Assembly: GCA_013054445.1 (NCBI GenBank)
Contig: JAAMPI010000586.1
Coordinates: 1 to 31,352 of the forward strand
Direction: 5' to 3'
Length of the DNA stretch: 31,352 bases
Source: Cudoniella acicularis
Taxonomy: Eukaryota > Ascomycota > Leotiomycetes > Helotiales > Helotiaceae
In this document: piece after piece, positions 10,864 to 21,679 of the stretch
How the letters are laid out: every line of letters begins with the position of its first letter
How positions within the stretch are numbered: position 1 is the stretch's first letter
Position numbers and translations under genes: made by a program
The notes under the pieces: model-generated
Database searches by the model: none
Seen by the model: only the letters and a program-made list of their open reading frames with translations
What the model was told of the DNA's origin: nothing

Positions 10864-11505
10864 GCAGACAGGCTGCACGGAGTTCTGAATTTTTTCTCCA
10901 TTGAAAGTTCTATTATTATCAAGTTTTTAGATTAAGGGTGAGCATTCTTAACCAATTCTACTAATTACACAATACTAAACTCCACAACGTAGATTTCACA
11001 AGAGAGTATTGCCGTTTAAATAATGAGATATCCTTTACTACCAACTAAATTGGGGTTTGATTTGTACTGTACATGTAATCTTACGATACTTTTCGAGTTT
11101 TCTATGTATCCTTTCCGCCACCGTCTATCCTATCCGAAAAAAGAACCCCCACTTCAAGACCCTAAAAATGTACTTCTAGTAAGAAAAAGGGTTCAGTTGA
11201 AAATAATTATACCCCTAGACTCTTTCCTCGTTCTTCCGTCGACAGGTGCCAAGCTATATTGGCTACATTTCTTAGAAATATCGACGTAGGCAATCTTCTA
11301 GCGGTCTTCTATAGTAACTATTTCCTATACCCTATTAAGTTATGCTTATTATCCTTATAAAAGCGGAAAGGATATCTTAATTACTTACGATATCTAATTA
11401 ATAACTAAAGTTGTATTTTAAAATATAATAAAATATAAATATTAGTAGATTGATCACTTCCTACTAGTACTAATCTAGCTTAACTACTTGTCCGACTATT
11501 ACAGA
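10864..11505. other. AT-rich convergent 3' region
   Basis: Shared downstream region of the zinc-finger gene (+) and the sugar porter (-). No gene seen. The open frame 11023-11289 has no start support or family resemblance. Confidence 0.6.
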
Positions 11506-13446
11506 TTACACTGTACTCTTAGCAACCTCCTGCACTCCAGGAATCTCTAAATCCCCCTTCCCTATCTCAGTACCCTCTTTATTCAAATCATCTAGCAAGG
11601 TCCCAAGGGCACGCTCACCAAATAACAAATCGATATCCTCAAGTGAAACCTGTTTGGTCTCCTTAAAAAAGAGAAAGATAACCGGGAATGTAACGAGGAT
11701 ATTAAACGTCACAAAAATGAAATAGAATTTCCAGCCTATCTTGCCTAAAGCGATAGGCGATAGCTGCGCCCAGAAGGTTGCAACCAACCAGTTGCCTATA
11801 CCGGTTGCGAAGGCATTGCCGCGAGCTCGGATCTGCATTGGCATTACTTCGGACATGTAGACCCAAGAGACGGGGCCGAAGGAGAAGGAGAAGATGATGG
11901 TGACAAGGAAGATGAAGAACACGCCGGCGATGGAGAGGCCGTGATGCGTCCCGTCGACGTTTTGGCTGTTGACTACGCCTTCGCAAATGAGGGCTACGGT
12001 GATGCCAATCGTACCAAGAAGAAGGGGTGTGCGGCGGCCGACGCGATCGAGGAAGAAAATGATAAAGATTAGATCGGGAAGGGAGTCAGCAAGAATTCAT
12101 ATTTTGGGAGGGCTGGAGTGGAGAGAATACTTACTAGCAAGTGGGCCAATGCAATTGTAAATACCGGCAATCATGATCGATTTGCCGCCAGTAAATCCGA
12201 GAGCTTCGTACATGACGACCTGATAGTAACCAATGACATCTTACCAGATTAGCCACTATTTGCGACAGCTGGTGAGGGGCCTACTAATTCCACTCATTTG
12301 AGTAAAGACTTGAACTGCAACGCCGTGCAAAAGTCTTGTCCTCCATTGCGGTACAGTGAACATAATTCCCCAGCCCGGAACGGTGATAGCTTTCTCGGCT
12401 GCCAAGGTTTGCTTGATTTCATTGAATTCTTGGTTCAGCCAGTCATCTGAAACGTGAATTAGCATTGAACTAGGCGGAGACAAGGGGTGCTATTGCCGCG
12501 CATAGCCGACTGGGGAGATTTAGGAGGGGGCCTCACCATTGCTTCCATTGTAATGAAGCTTCCGTAGGATTTTCATAGCCTCGTCTTCTCGATCTGTGGC
12601 CATTAAATGCCGAGGACTTTCCGGGAAGAAGAACATGCCGAGGGCCAAGATCTGGGAAACTGTGAGTAAATAATAAGATGATACTTTAGCACAAGGAGTG
12701 ACTTACAATGCACGGAACCGCCTGGAACGCTAAAGGAAATCGCCACTGGAACTGTGATTGATCTCCAGCATAGGAAGATCCATAACCAACCCACGTTGAA
12801 CTGACATCACGAAGATCAGCATCTGAATGGATATAAAACCAGAATAACGGGATAAATTTACACGATGAAACCCACTCCGATCATTTGCTGGGCCATACCG
12901 ACAATAAGGCCACGAATCTTTGGGTGAGCGCACTCGGACTGGTAAACAGGGACAGCCATGCTGAGGAGTCCCACAGCCCATCCTGCCATTATGCGACCAA
13001 CAAGAATCATACCTAGATTTCTTGCCGATGACTGAAGAATAGCACCAACCAGACAAATCAGAGCACCGATTTGAATAGTCATTTTCCTCCCAAAGCGGTC
13101 CATGGTGAAGCCACCCATTAATGAGCCGAAAACAGCGCCGCCATTGAACGTTGAGTTGATTGCACCGATTATCGCGGAGGTGTTCGTGGTGTTGAAGTAT
13201 TTGAGGAAGTTATTAGAACCGATCTGTAATTGTGAGAAGCTTCTTAGCAGCCACTGCCTTTTGAGAGGAGGTTTAAGTGACTCACGACATCGGTCATAAC
13301 ACCCGCATCGTAGCCAAACAGGAATGAACTGTATGTGAACTGATTATTAACTGAAGATCAAGTTGAGCAGATTTGGTAGGGTATGATAGATCCACTCACC
13401 CCGTGGCCGCGAAAATGGCAAGAGACACATTGAAAAGTTTCCCCAT
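11506..13446 (-). CDS. MFS sugar porter with a damaged splice acceptor
   Basis: Plasma-membrane sugar/H+ transporter of the MFS sugar porter family; 498 residues if all eight exons join. Exons (minus): 13446-13400, 13328-13286, 13223-12862, 12800-12707, 12651-12537, 12446-12285, 12239-12135, 12074-11506. Family marks in order: SFLFGYDAGVMTDV, DRFGRK, GRIMAGWAVGLLSMAVPVYQ, FPESPRHL, QMSGINVIGYYQ, DRVGRR and PVSWVYMSEVMPMQIRARG. Length and about 12 membrane spans are normal. Intron 12075-12134 has a good donor (GTAAGT) and branch site (TTGCTGAC), but ends in CG where AG is expected. Joining there gives GPLANLIFIIFFLDRVGRR, the family sequence, in frame; reading through meets a stop. One base seems lost at the acceptor. 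The gene lies beside the GH3 and GH31 genes and has a GGCTAAA box 290 bp upstream. Xylose, cellodextrin, xyloglucan oligosaccharide or isoprimeverose uptake are all possible. Confidence 0.88.
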
Positions 13447-14537
13447 GTCGAAGGGTGAGTTGATAACACTGGGTATGATTCAATCAACTGTAGAATAGAC
13501 GCCTTAAGAACCGAGTCTAAAAAATGGAAGGAAGTTTCTCATCTCGTCAGTCTTTACTATTTATATTTGTAAGGGTAGTTTGGCACTACATCATTCTACA
13601 CGACCACGCGAGATATCTCATGCGATAGCTTGTACCAAAGCAGGGGTGCTCCTTTCTATTGATCAAAGCAGCTGTTCATGTTCGTTCAAGTTTCTCGAGG
13701 TCTGGAGCACCCCATGCTACCCCGCGAAACGTCCCGGCTAAATTCGAATGCAAAGTGAGGGTCGGATGCATTAGACGACGTGCTTGGGTACCGGAAAAAT
13801 TAGACCGTCAAGAATGGTCTGATCATGTCCTAGAGTTTCCGAGGTTCTGACAGGAGCGCTTCTACATATAGGGAGGAGAAGCGATGATCCGCGTGAGGGG
13901 CACCAAAACGGACCGACAGCAGAGAGACACCTTGATGGCACTGGCAATAAAACTCTACAACCAAGAACGCCATTGCGAACTTGTGTTGGAAATCTTATAT
14001 CATGACCTTTCAGACAATATTTCGGCCCGTCGAGCCCTCAAATCCTTTTATTTTTGGTACACATGATATCGCTAACGGCTGGTGGTGCCATCATGAAAAG
14101 ACACAAAGAGGAATCAGGGAAGACAGAAGGACAAAAACCCCCCTTTATTTACTAGTCCCCAAGTAGTCAGGTGGAAAGCTCCTGATCTCAAGAGTGTTCG
14201 TGAAGGGGTTTTAAGGGTGCTGTCCATGCACGAAAGCCCTCTATCTATTTTCGATTATATAACTAAATTCCATAAGAGTGGAACGGTTATTTAAACATCT
14301 GCTGTCTTACACCACCCAACATGTGTCCTTTAGCGGTACTTAACGTTTATTACAGTAGTGGATCTTTTCTTTTCCTGAGGAAGGTAACAAATAGATAGAT
14401 AGAAATCTCGAATAAAGTATGTCGGGAAGTACTCTAGCACACGCACGTTCTAGGATTTCTGAAATATCGCCCAAAGGTTGAAAGTAAGAGGTGTAAAACG
14501 CTGTTTAAATTGAGAACAATTCTACCACGCCCGGGTG
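13447..14537. other. Promoter of the sugar porter and 3' flank of the GH3 gene
   Basis: No gene seen. The half nearest 13447 is the 5' region of the sugar porter and holds a GGCTAAA box. The rest is downstream of the GH3 gene. Short frames at 13659-13850 and 13884-14066 lack family resemblance. Confidence 0.6.
13736..13742 (+). promoter_or_regulatory. XlnR/XYR1-type box GGCTAAA
   Basis: Exact match to the core bound by the (hemi)cellulase regulator XlnR/XYR1, 290 bp upstream of the sugar-porter ATG (13446). Binding is inferred from the motif only. Confidence 0.5.
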
Positions 14538-17104
14538 TTATTGGACTACCGTAAAAGTGGCATTGGAGCGGAAATCCGCACTTGAACTTCCAACAAAAAT
14601 AACAAAATCACCAGGCTCTACGACGTAGTCCATTTTGATATTCCAAAGACCGACATCTTGAACAGCCAACGGGATTTTAACGGTTTGGGTCTTACCCGCG
14701 GCAATAGCAACTTTCGAGAAGCCTTTCAGCTGAATGTTTGGAACGACAACGCCAGAGATGACATCTTGGACATATAGCTGCACCACTTCCGTACCATCGC
14801 GAGTAGAGTTATTGGTGACTTGTAAAGTGGCAGTAATAGTATCCGAAGTGCTAACGGTAGTCTTAGATAGCGACACGTTTGAGTATTGGAAGGTTGAGTA
14901 TGATTTTCCGTATCCAAATTCGTATAAAGGTACTGGGGTGTTCAAAACGTATTGATGGCCAAACAGAAGCGTGCCGTTAGAATATTCTTTGCCGGGATCA
15001 ATAGTACGACCAGAATTCAGATAGTCATAATAAATTGGAGTAGTGCCCACATCGTAAGGGAATCCAACAGAGAGCTTCCCACTTGGGTTGACGTCCCCGA
15101 AAAGAACGTCAGCTAGAGCGTTGCCGCCCTCTTCCGAGGGATAAAATTGCTGGACAAGTGCAGATGCGCTAGATGATATCCATGCCTCCGTGATTGGCTT
15201 TCCAGATGAGAACACAACCACAGTTGGCTTTCCGCTGTTAATAACAGCCTGGACAAGATGTGGCATAGCGCCCACGAGATTAAGAGATGCGACGTCGACG
15301 TGTTCCCCTGTTGTGGCGTTCAAACCTTGCCAAAGTTGATTTTGGTCGCGCTATAAAGTTGTAAGCTGGTTGAATGGGATCTGGGATCCGAAATACCAAC
15401 CGACCAAGTACCAACTACAACCACAGCAACGTCAGCCGCCGAGGCTGCCGCAACAGCTTCAGCAAAGCCAGACTGGTCATTCGACCAGCGCTCGCAACCT
15501 TTCGCATATGTGATGACTATTTCGTAGAGATGAGTAGCATGATGGCTTTGAATAAGGAGGAAAACGAACCTCCTTTGCTTGCAGCTTTGATGCCTTGAAG
15601 AGGGGTCACGCCACGCAAGTAGCTCCCATTAACTACATAATCCCCATACTAGCACCAGGTTAGCCTCTGGTTCAAAAATGAAGTGCTAGCCTCACGTTCA
15701 TGAACCCATCAGCCATGGGACCAATAACGGCGATATTTGAGCTCTTGGAGAGGGGGAGTGTCTGATTATAGTTTTCCAACAGAACGATTGATTCTGCATC
15801 CAACTGGCGAGCAAGAGCAATATTTTCAGGGGTGTGGATGAAGGATGCCGTTTGATTTGCGGGTACCGCGAGATATGGATTCTCGAACAATCCCATGGCG
15901 AATTTCGCTCGGAGCAGTCGCGATACTGCAGTATCCACAACATCTATACTTAGCTTGCCAGCCTGAATGAGATCGGGAATAGTTTCGAAACTATAAGATC
16001 CTCCACCCATCTCAACGTCATTGCCAGCTGGCAGAGCCTTCAAAAATTAGCATGTTCCTTTTACAGAAGCAAGTACTCTTACAAAAAGGGCCACAGCCTC
16101 CTTGTCAAGGGGTTTTGACTGGCACATCTTAAAGGAATCGCAAAGGCGGTCCGTAGCACCGGCATCGCTAGTCACCCAGTACTTATACCCCCACTCGTTC
16201 CTTAAAATACCTGTCAGTATGTGGTGATTTGCAACTAATGCTACCCCATCGTAGGAGGAATATGCAGACATAATCGAGTAGGCTCCAGCATCAATGATCT
16301 GGCGTTTATAGGAAGGTAAGTAAGTGGTTCGAAGTTCTCGCTCTCCTCCATGGACTGGGCCTGTATTCAGCCCTTGCTCTGGAGATGCGAAGGCAGCAAA
16401 ATGCTTGACTGTAGCGCTAACGTTCCCGCCTTGCAATCCTGGAAAGTCATCAGTACAACGAAAGAAGGTGTGTGGAAGATATCCGACATACCTTTGACAT
16501 AGCTATACCCAATCTCACCAGCTAAATAGCCATCCTCACCGAACGTCTCTTCCACCCTACCATATCTCAGCTCTCGGGCAAGATCTCCTAGAGGAGCGAA
16601 CAGTTGATTAACCCCAAGAGCCAAAGACTCCTGTGCAATAGCTGCGCCCATTTTTTGAACCAAAGCGGGATTCCATGAGCACGCATAAGCAATTGGCGAA
16701 TTGAAGATAGTCGCATTCCCAATCAAGAAACCGTGGATACCCTCGCTCTGCACAAGAGCAGGTATCCCTAACGTTGTGTTGTGCACAAGGTAATCCTGTC
16801 CAATCTTCGTTCCCTCTGCAATCCATTGTTGGGGGACTGGGTAGCCGACATAAAACTGACCTGCTCGCGTGGCCATATTCCATGCTAGCCCGGTAGCGTT
16901 GAAGGTATTGTCGGTCATGTTTATCCAATTGGAGATATCTCCTTGAATTAATTGAGATGTCTTATCCTCCAGTGTCATCCGAGAAAGAAGATCCGCCACC
17001 CGATCATCAACACTTGCAAGAGGGTTCTTGTAAATGGGGCTCGAGGTCGCGCTTGTAGCGCTGGCCGCACATAGAAGGCATGAAGTCACAAGAAGCAACC
17101 ACAT
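14538..17104 (-). CDS. Secreted GH3 glycosidase (beta-glucosidase/xylosidase or isoprimeverose-releasing type)
   Basis: Six exons (minus): 17104-16492, 16438-16083, 16037-15696, 15648-15570, 15516-15401, 15350-14538, giving 772 residues. The first ATG opens a signal peptide (MWLLLVTSCLLCAASATSA), so the enzyme is probably secreted. The N-terminal GH3 barrel begins YKNPLASVDDRVADLLSRMT and includes KHF (216-218). The catalytic Asp is predicted at D296 in WVTSDAGATDRL. Then come LPAGNDVEMG, the second GH3 domain (DAESIVLLEN, AVIGPMADG, GCERWSNDQ, VVVVGTWSRDQ) and a C-terminal fibronectin-III-like domain (GTEVVQLYVQD). Full length, no lesion. Introns 15517-15569 and 15351-15400 use unusual donors (GTTCGT, GTTGGT) but restore family sequence in phase. 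It shares a 1.2-kb divergent promoter with the GH31 gene. GH3 substrates vary, so the exact sugar is open; the neighbours point to xyloglucan oligosaccharides. Confidence 0.92.
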
Positions 17105-17299
17105 GGTGAAGAATGGGCCGGCTCCGAGAGCAGCTTGGAGGGTCGTTGTTGTGTAGCGCAATACGAGTTGGACGGTTGACAGGACCTCTATCGACTTTTC
17201 GCAACTTTCTACCCTTTATACTCTCAGCCACAGCTATTAAGAGAGCGTCATCCTCCCCAGGGTGTGTGCTATTGTCGAAGACTATTGCAGGCTCTTCAT

Positions 17300-17306
17300 G
17301 GCTAAA
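17300..17306 (+). promoter_or_regulatory. XlnR/XYR1-type box GGCTAAA
   Basis: Exact core motif 196 bp upstream of the GH3 start codon in the divergent promoter. Function inferred from the motif. Confidence 0.5.
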
Positions 17307-17686
17307 GAGCTATGCCCTTGAGGCTACCCCCTCAAACAGATACTGGATTTTCTACGGCTTTGGAGATCCACCGTTAGAAAAGAGTTAATCACCAGATTCG
17401 TTCGAGCACATCAAGACCAAGCCTTATTCGTATCCCTCATGCTTTGCTGTTGTCTGTCGTTAATTGCAAGATTGACTGTCGGATGCCAAGGCAGGAAAGC
17501 CGTACCGAGGCTTCAATACCATTGGCGCGGCTAGTAGTTTTTGAAATCCGGCGCGCGGGGACCTGGTTGAAGATGCACTGCAGCTGCAGATTTGCAAAGG
17601 CAAACAGCATCATGGAAGATGATTTTCCGGATATCGGTCGTATTTCGAGTGGGAGTTCGAATGAAGAAAGTTGATTCCAAGATTTA

Positions 17687-17693
17687 TTTAGCC
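17687..17693 (-). promoter_or_regulatory. XlnR/XYR1-type box GGCTAAA
   Basis: TTTAGCC on the + strand, i.e. GGCTAAA on the minus strand, about 590 bp from each of the two divergent start codons. Function inferred from the motif. Confidence 0.5.
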
Positions 17694-18280
17694 TGTTCGA
17701 GTTCGCTCGACTCGGAGAAAAGTCAAATTTACTTCACCGATGCATAGTGATCCCTTATTCCTTCTCAACATCGTAACATCTCAATATCATAACATCACAA
17801 GATCACAGCATTTCTGCTCTCTCGGTGCTACTGCCTTGATTCGCTGCCTGGAAATCACGTCTCTCTCCAATCTTCCCCTCTTTATTTCTAGGAATAGCGT
17901 CTGAGTAGCGCCCCGAGATACACCATGGATGCATCAAAGGGTGAGCTGCAAGCTGCAAGCTACCCCGCGCAACATGGACATACTTGGACCATGCCACTTT
18001 CAGACATACGAGGGATATCAGGGCCGCCGTTACACGAAATGATTTCCAAGCTTCTCAGAGGTGGGATCTCTGAGACTCCCCGCAGTTAGGAGTCTTGTTC
18101 TCGAAATCTTTTTACTCTCCTGATTGCGATAAGATTTGTGGTCAACAGTGGGGCAAGTCTTGAGAGCTTTCGAACTCTAGGAGTTCCCCCATCCATTGAA
18201 AAAAACATCTATTTTCTCCTCTCTACCTGCCTTTTGACAAGTTCTCCTTCGAGCGAAGCATCTCACTTTAATTGACCATC

Positions 18281-20765
18281 ATGAAGTTCCGCGATGGCAT
18301 GTGGCTTGTCGCCGAGGGCAAGCGGCCTGAATATGCTGAAGAAGTCTACTCTCTTACCTCGGATGATGGCAAGGCGATGAGCTTGCTCTGTCCAACAAGA
18401 AAGATCTTCCAACGATCCGACTCCCTGAATCTGCCGACCTTGTCTGTTGTATGTTTTTCAGCTTTTTTGATTGCCCAATAATAATTACATGAATTACAGG
18501 ATCTCAGAGCCGAGTTTGACGGAGCTATTTCTATCGAAGTGACACATTGGCAGGGTGCTCAGAATCCTGGGCCTCATTTTGATCTCTACCCTGAGGGAAA
18601 ACCAGAAACCAGGAATACAAAAATCACCACAACAGATACTACAACAACTCTCAGTTCAGGATCAATCTCTGCTACAGTAAAAACAGCAGGCCATGATTTC
18701 GATATCCGTTTTCATGCAACGAACGGCTCGCAAAAGGAACTCACTTCGTTGCTTAATCGTAGTGTCGGTTTCGCCTACAGCCCCGCTCCAAGTAACCAAA
18801 TGGTCACTGGAAATATGACCAATTTCCAACATTATATTTTTACGCAGACTACACTCTCAGTCGGTGAGACAGTCCACGGCTTAGGAGAAAGATTCGGGGC
18901 TTTTAATAAAGTCGGCCAGACTGTTACTCTGTGGAATGCAGATGGTGGCACTTCTAGTGACCAGGCATACAAGAATGTTTCGTTCTGGATAAGCTCTCGA
19001 GGTTATGGAATCTTCATCGATGCCCCAGATAAAATTGAACTTGAAATCGGTAGCGAGAGGTGTTGTCGCGTACAAACAAGTATAGAGGGCCAGAGATTGA
19101 AATGGTAAGCATCCTTTGCGATGACTCTTCGAGATGTATAACTCATCGATATCAGGTATATTCTCTATGGTCCAACACCGAAGGAAGTTCTTCAAAAATA
19201 CTCAATCTTGACTGGAAGACCTGGAAATGTCCCTAGTTGGAGTTTTGGCCTTTGGCTAAGTACTAGCTTTACTACAAATTATGACGAGTCAACGGTGAAT
19301 TCATTTCTCGAGGGCATGAAAGCTCGCGACACCCCTATCGAAGTCTTCCATTTCGATTGCTTTTGGATGAAAGCATTTCACTGGTGCGATTTTATCTTTG
19401 ATTCTAAAATGTTCCCAGACCCTAAGGGCCAGATTGCGCGTCTGAAATCCTCTGGTAAGACCGCCTTCCTTGCTTATAAGCTCACAATCTTGCTAATAGC
19501 TTTTTTGTTTAATAGGCCTTGTGAAGAAGGTCTGTGTTTGGGTAAATCCCTACTTGGGTCAAGCATCACCCGTCTTTAAATATGCAGCGAGTCAAGGATA
19601 TCTCCTCCGGCGTAGAAATGGAGATATATTTCAATGGGACTTGTGGCAAACAGGCATGGGGATAGTCGACTTCACTAACCCTAATGCTATTAAGTGGTAT
19701 GTCAGCTGTTTAGAAAAGCTTTTTGATACTGGAGTTGATGCAATCAAAACGGATTTTGGAGAGCGCATCCCATCAGAAGACGTGGAGTGGTTCGACTCAT
19801 CCGACCCGAAGAAAATGCACAACTATTATGCGTTTATCTATAACAAAATCGTGTACGAAGCACTTCAAAATCGCTTCGGTGCTAATGAAGCCGTACTTTT
19901 TGCACGTACAGCCACAGCAGGAACCCAACGATTTCCGCTTCAATGGGGCGGTGATTGTGAATCGACCCCGGAAGCAATGGCTGAATCCATACGAGGAGGC
20001 TTGTCCCTTGGCTTGTGCGGGTACTCGTTCTGGTCGGTGGATATCGGTGGATTCGAAGGCTATCCTCCACCTTGGATTTATAAGAGATGGGTTGCCTTTG
20101 GCCTTCTCTGCTCACATAGCCGTTTACACGGTAGCAACTCATTCAGAGTGCCATGGCTAGTTGACGATAACAATAAGAGTGAGCAGGGTTGCTCGAGGAT
20201 TTTGTCGAAATGGACGGCCCTGAAAGCCCGACTCATGCCCTATATTTTCTCTCAAGCGCAAGAATCAGTTCGACTCGGTCTACCACTTTCGTTGCGCGCT
20301 ATGTGTCTTGAGTTCCCCGATGATCCTACCTGCTGGTACCTTGATCGGCAATTCATGTTCGGGGATAGCCTTCTCGTGGCGCCGATTTTCGAGGAGTCGG
20401 GCGAAGTCGAATTTTACCTTCCCAAGGGCAGGTGGACAAACTTCTTCACCACTGGTGAGGAGACTCGGGATGGTCCGGGATGGTTTAAAGAGCGACACGA
20501 GTTCAACACCATGCCTATCTACGTCCGACAGAATACAATCTTAGTCTTAGGTCAAGCGTCTGAAACGAGAACGGTTTACGATTACTGCAAGGATGTTCAG
20601 GTTTGTCTTTTCCAGACTATGCCTGGGGCGAAATCTTCGTTGGTTGATTCCGAAGGAAAGCTTGTTGGAGTCCTAGAGGTAGGTGATGATGGTAACTTGA
20701 GAGACCAAGAGTTCTTGCACGGTTCATGGCACGTGACCAAGAAAGAGACTCTCGCAAGCAGATAA
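18281..20765 (+). CDS. GH31 alpha-xylosidase, intracellular, YicI type
   Basis: Four exons, 18281-18448, 18500-19104, 19156-19454 and 19516-20765, give 773 residues, close to the 772 of E. coli YicI. ATG 18281 fits the first in-frame start (MKFRDGMWLVAEG). There is no signal peptide, so it is probably cytosolic. It should release alpha-linked xylose from the non-reducing end of xyloglucan oligosaccharides or isoprimeverose. Order: N-terminal beta domain with HGLGERFGAFNK; GRPGNVPSWSFGLWLSTSF opening the barrel; FHFDCFWMK and WCDFIFD, typical of the alpha-xylosidase branch; nucleophile region IKTDFGERIP with predicted nucleophile D437; RTATAGTQRFPLQWGGDCES with predicted acid/base D504. Then FWSVDIGGFEG and the distal beta domains. 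All introns restore family sequence and the gene looks intact. It is divergent from the secreted GH3 gene. Confidence 0.95.
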
Positions 20766-21679
20766 TGTTTCCGATAGTTTGGAGTAGAAATTTTCTGGAA
20801 TGAAAGCAAAATATATCGTAACCCATAAATGTAATCAAATTCTGTTTCTACGGTCTTTATAACTAATTCAGTATCGATGCAGTTTGCATCTATCTAGATC
20901 GACACCGAACGAAATACCACGGAAACTTGAGGTTTTGACCTCTGTTTTCTGAGGGTTTTCGTTTTGCGCTACCAGGGATACCGTGAGTGTTTGGCCCTCG
21001 TGGAGGTGGTTCTTGGCACGCTAACTGCTTTTTTGGTGAAATTTTGAAAACGCCAATGGAGTTATTTAAATCTTGAAAGTGACAAGGAAGTTTAGGACCA
21101 ATAGAACGCCCTTAATGTGAAGTCTTGGCTCCGGAGGGTGCACTGGAGAAAACTCACCACATGATAAAATTAACAGGGTTGAATGATAAGCCCTACGCTC
21201 CGCTCGGGAATAATGTAGTGCTACGGTTGTGAACTTTCCCAGTAGATACAATTCTCTATCGAATTCTTTTGTGTTACTAACAGCACTGCAGGTTCAGCAT
21301 ATCCTACCCATTGCATGCGGATGGTTGACTACTTATCAATGACATCACGTGATCTTGGTCGCTATCTTGAATCGCGTGCTCATTCGATACCTCGAAAGAA
21401 GAGGAGGCAAAAGTGAATACACTGCTGAAAGAGGATTTCAAGGGAAAGAAGAAGGAACCTAAGACTTTGAGATCTCTAAGAAAATTAAGTTTTATGCTCT
21501 CTTGGCGGTAACTAAAGCTACGTTATCGAGTTTATAGGTGTAGTTGCATACTGAGAATCCAAAAGGTTAAAGACAAGATGATTAAAAGGAGCTTATACGT
21601 TGTGGGAACGAAAATAAGCATAAGGTTTCGCATAATCAATTGACTGTTTCCAGTCGATTCAGTTACATTTATCTGTGGA
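20766..21679. other. Convergent intergenic region
   Basis: 3' flanks of the GH31 gene (+) and the second zinc-finger gene (-). No gene seen. A palindrome ATCACGTGAT lies near 21345, but no nearby 5' end gives it an obvious role. Confidence 0.6.

Larger units (their letters stand above)
17105..18280. promoter_or_regulatory. Divergent promoter between GH3 and GH31
   Basis: The 5' ends of the two glycosidase genes face each other across 1,176 bp. It holds two GGCTAAA boxes, at 17300 (+) and 17687 (complement). A match to the degenerate CreA consensus (GTGGGG at 18148-18153) is also present, but this consensus is weak evidence. No coding gene is seen; the open frame 17444-17674 resembles nothing known. 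Confidence 0.65.

Noticed and set aside
11023..11289. 88-codon frame in the AT-rich convergent region
   Set aside because: No start context, splice partners or recognisable motif.
17444..17674. 76-codon frame in the GH3/GH31 divergent promoter
   Set aside because: No motif, and it lies where promoter function is expected.
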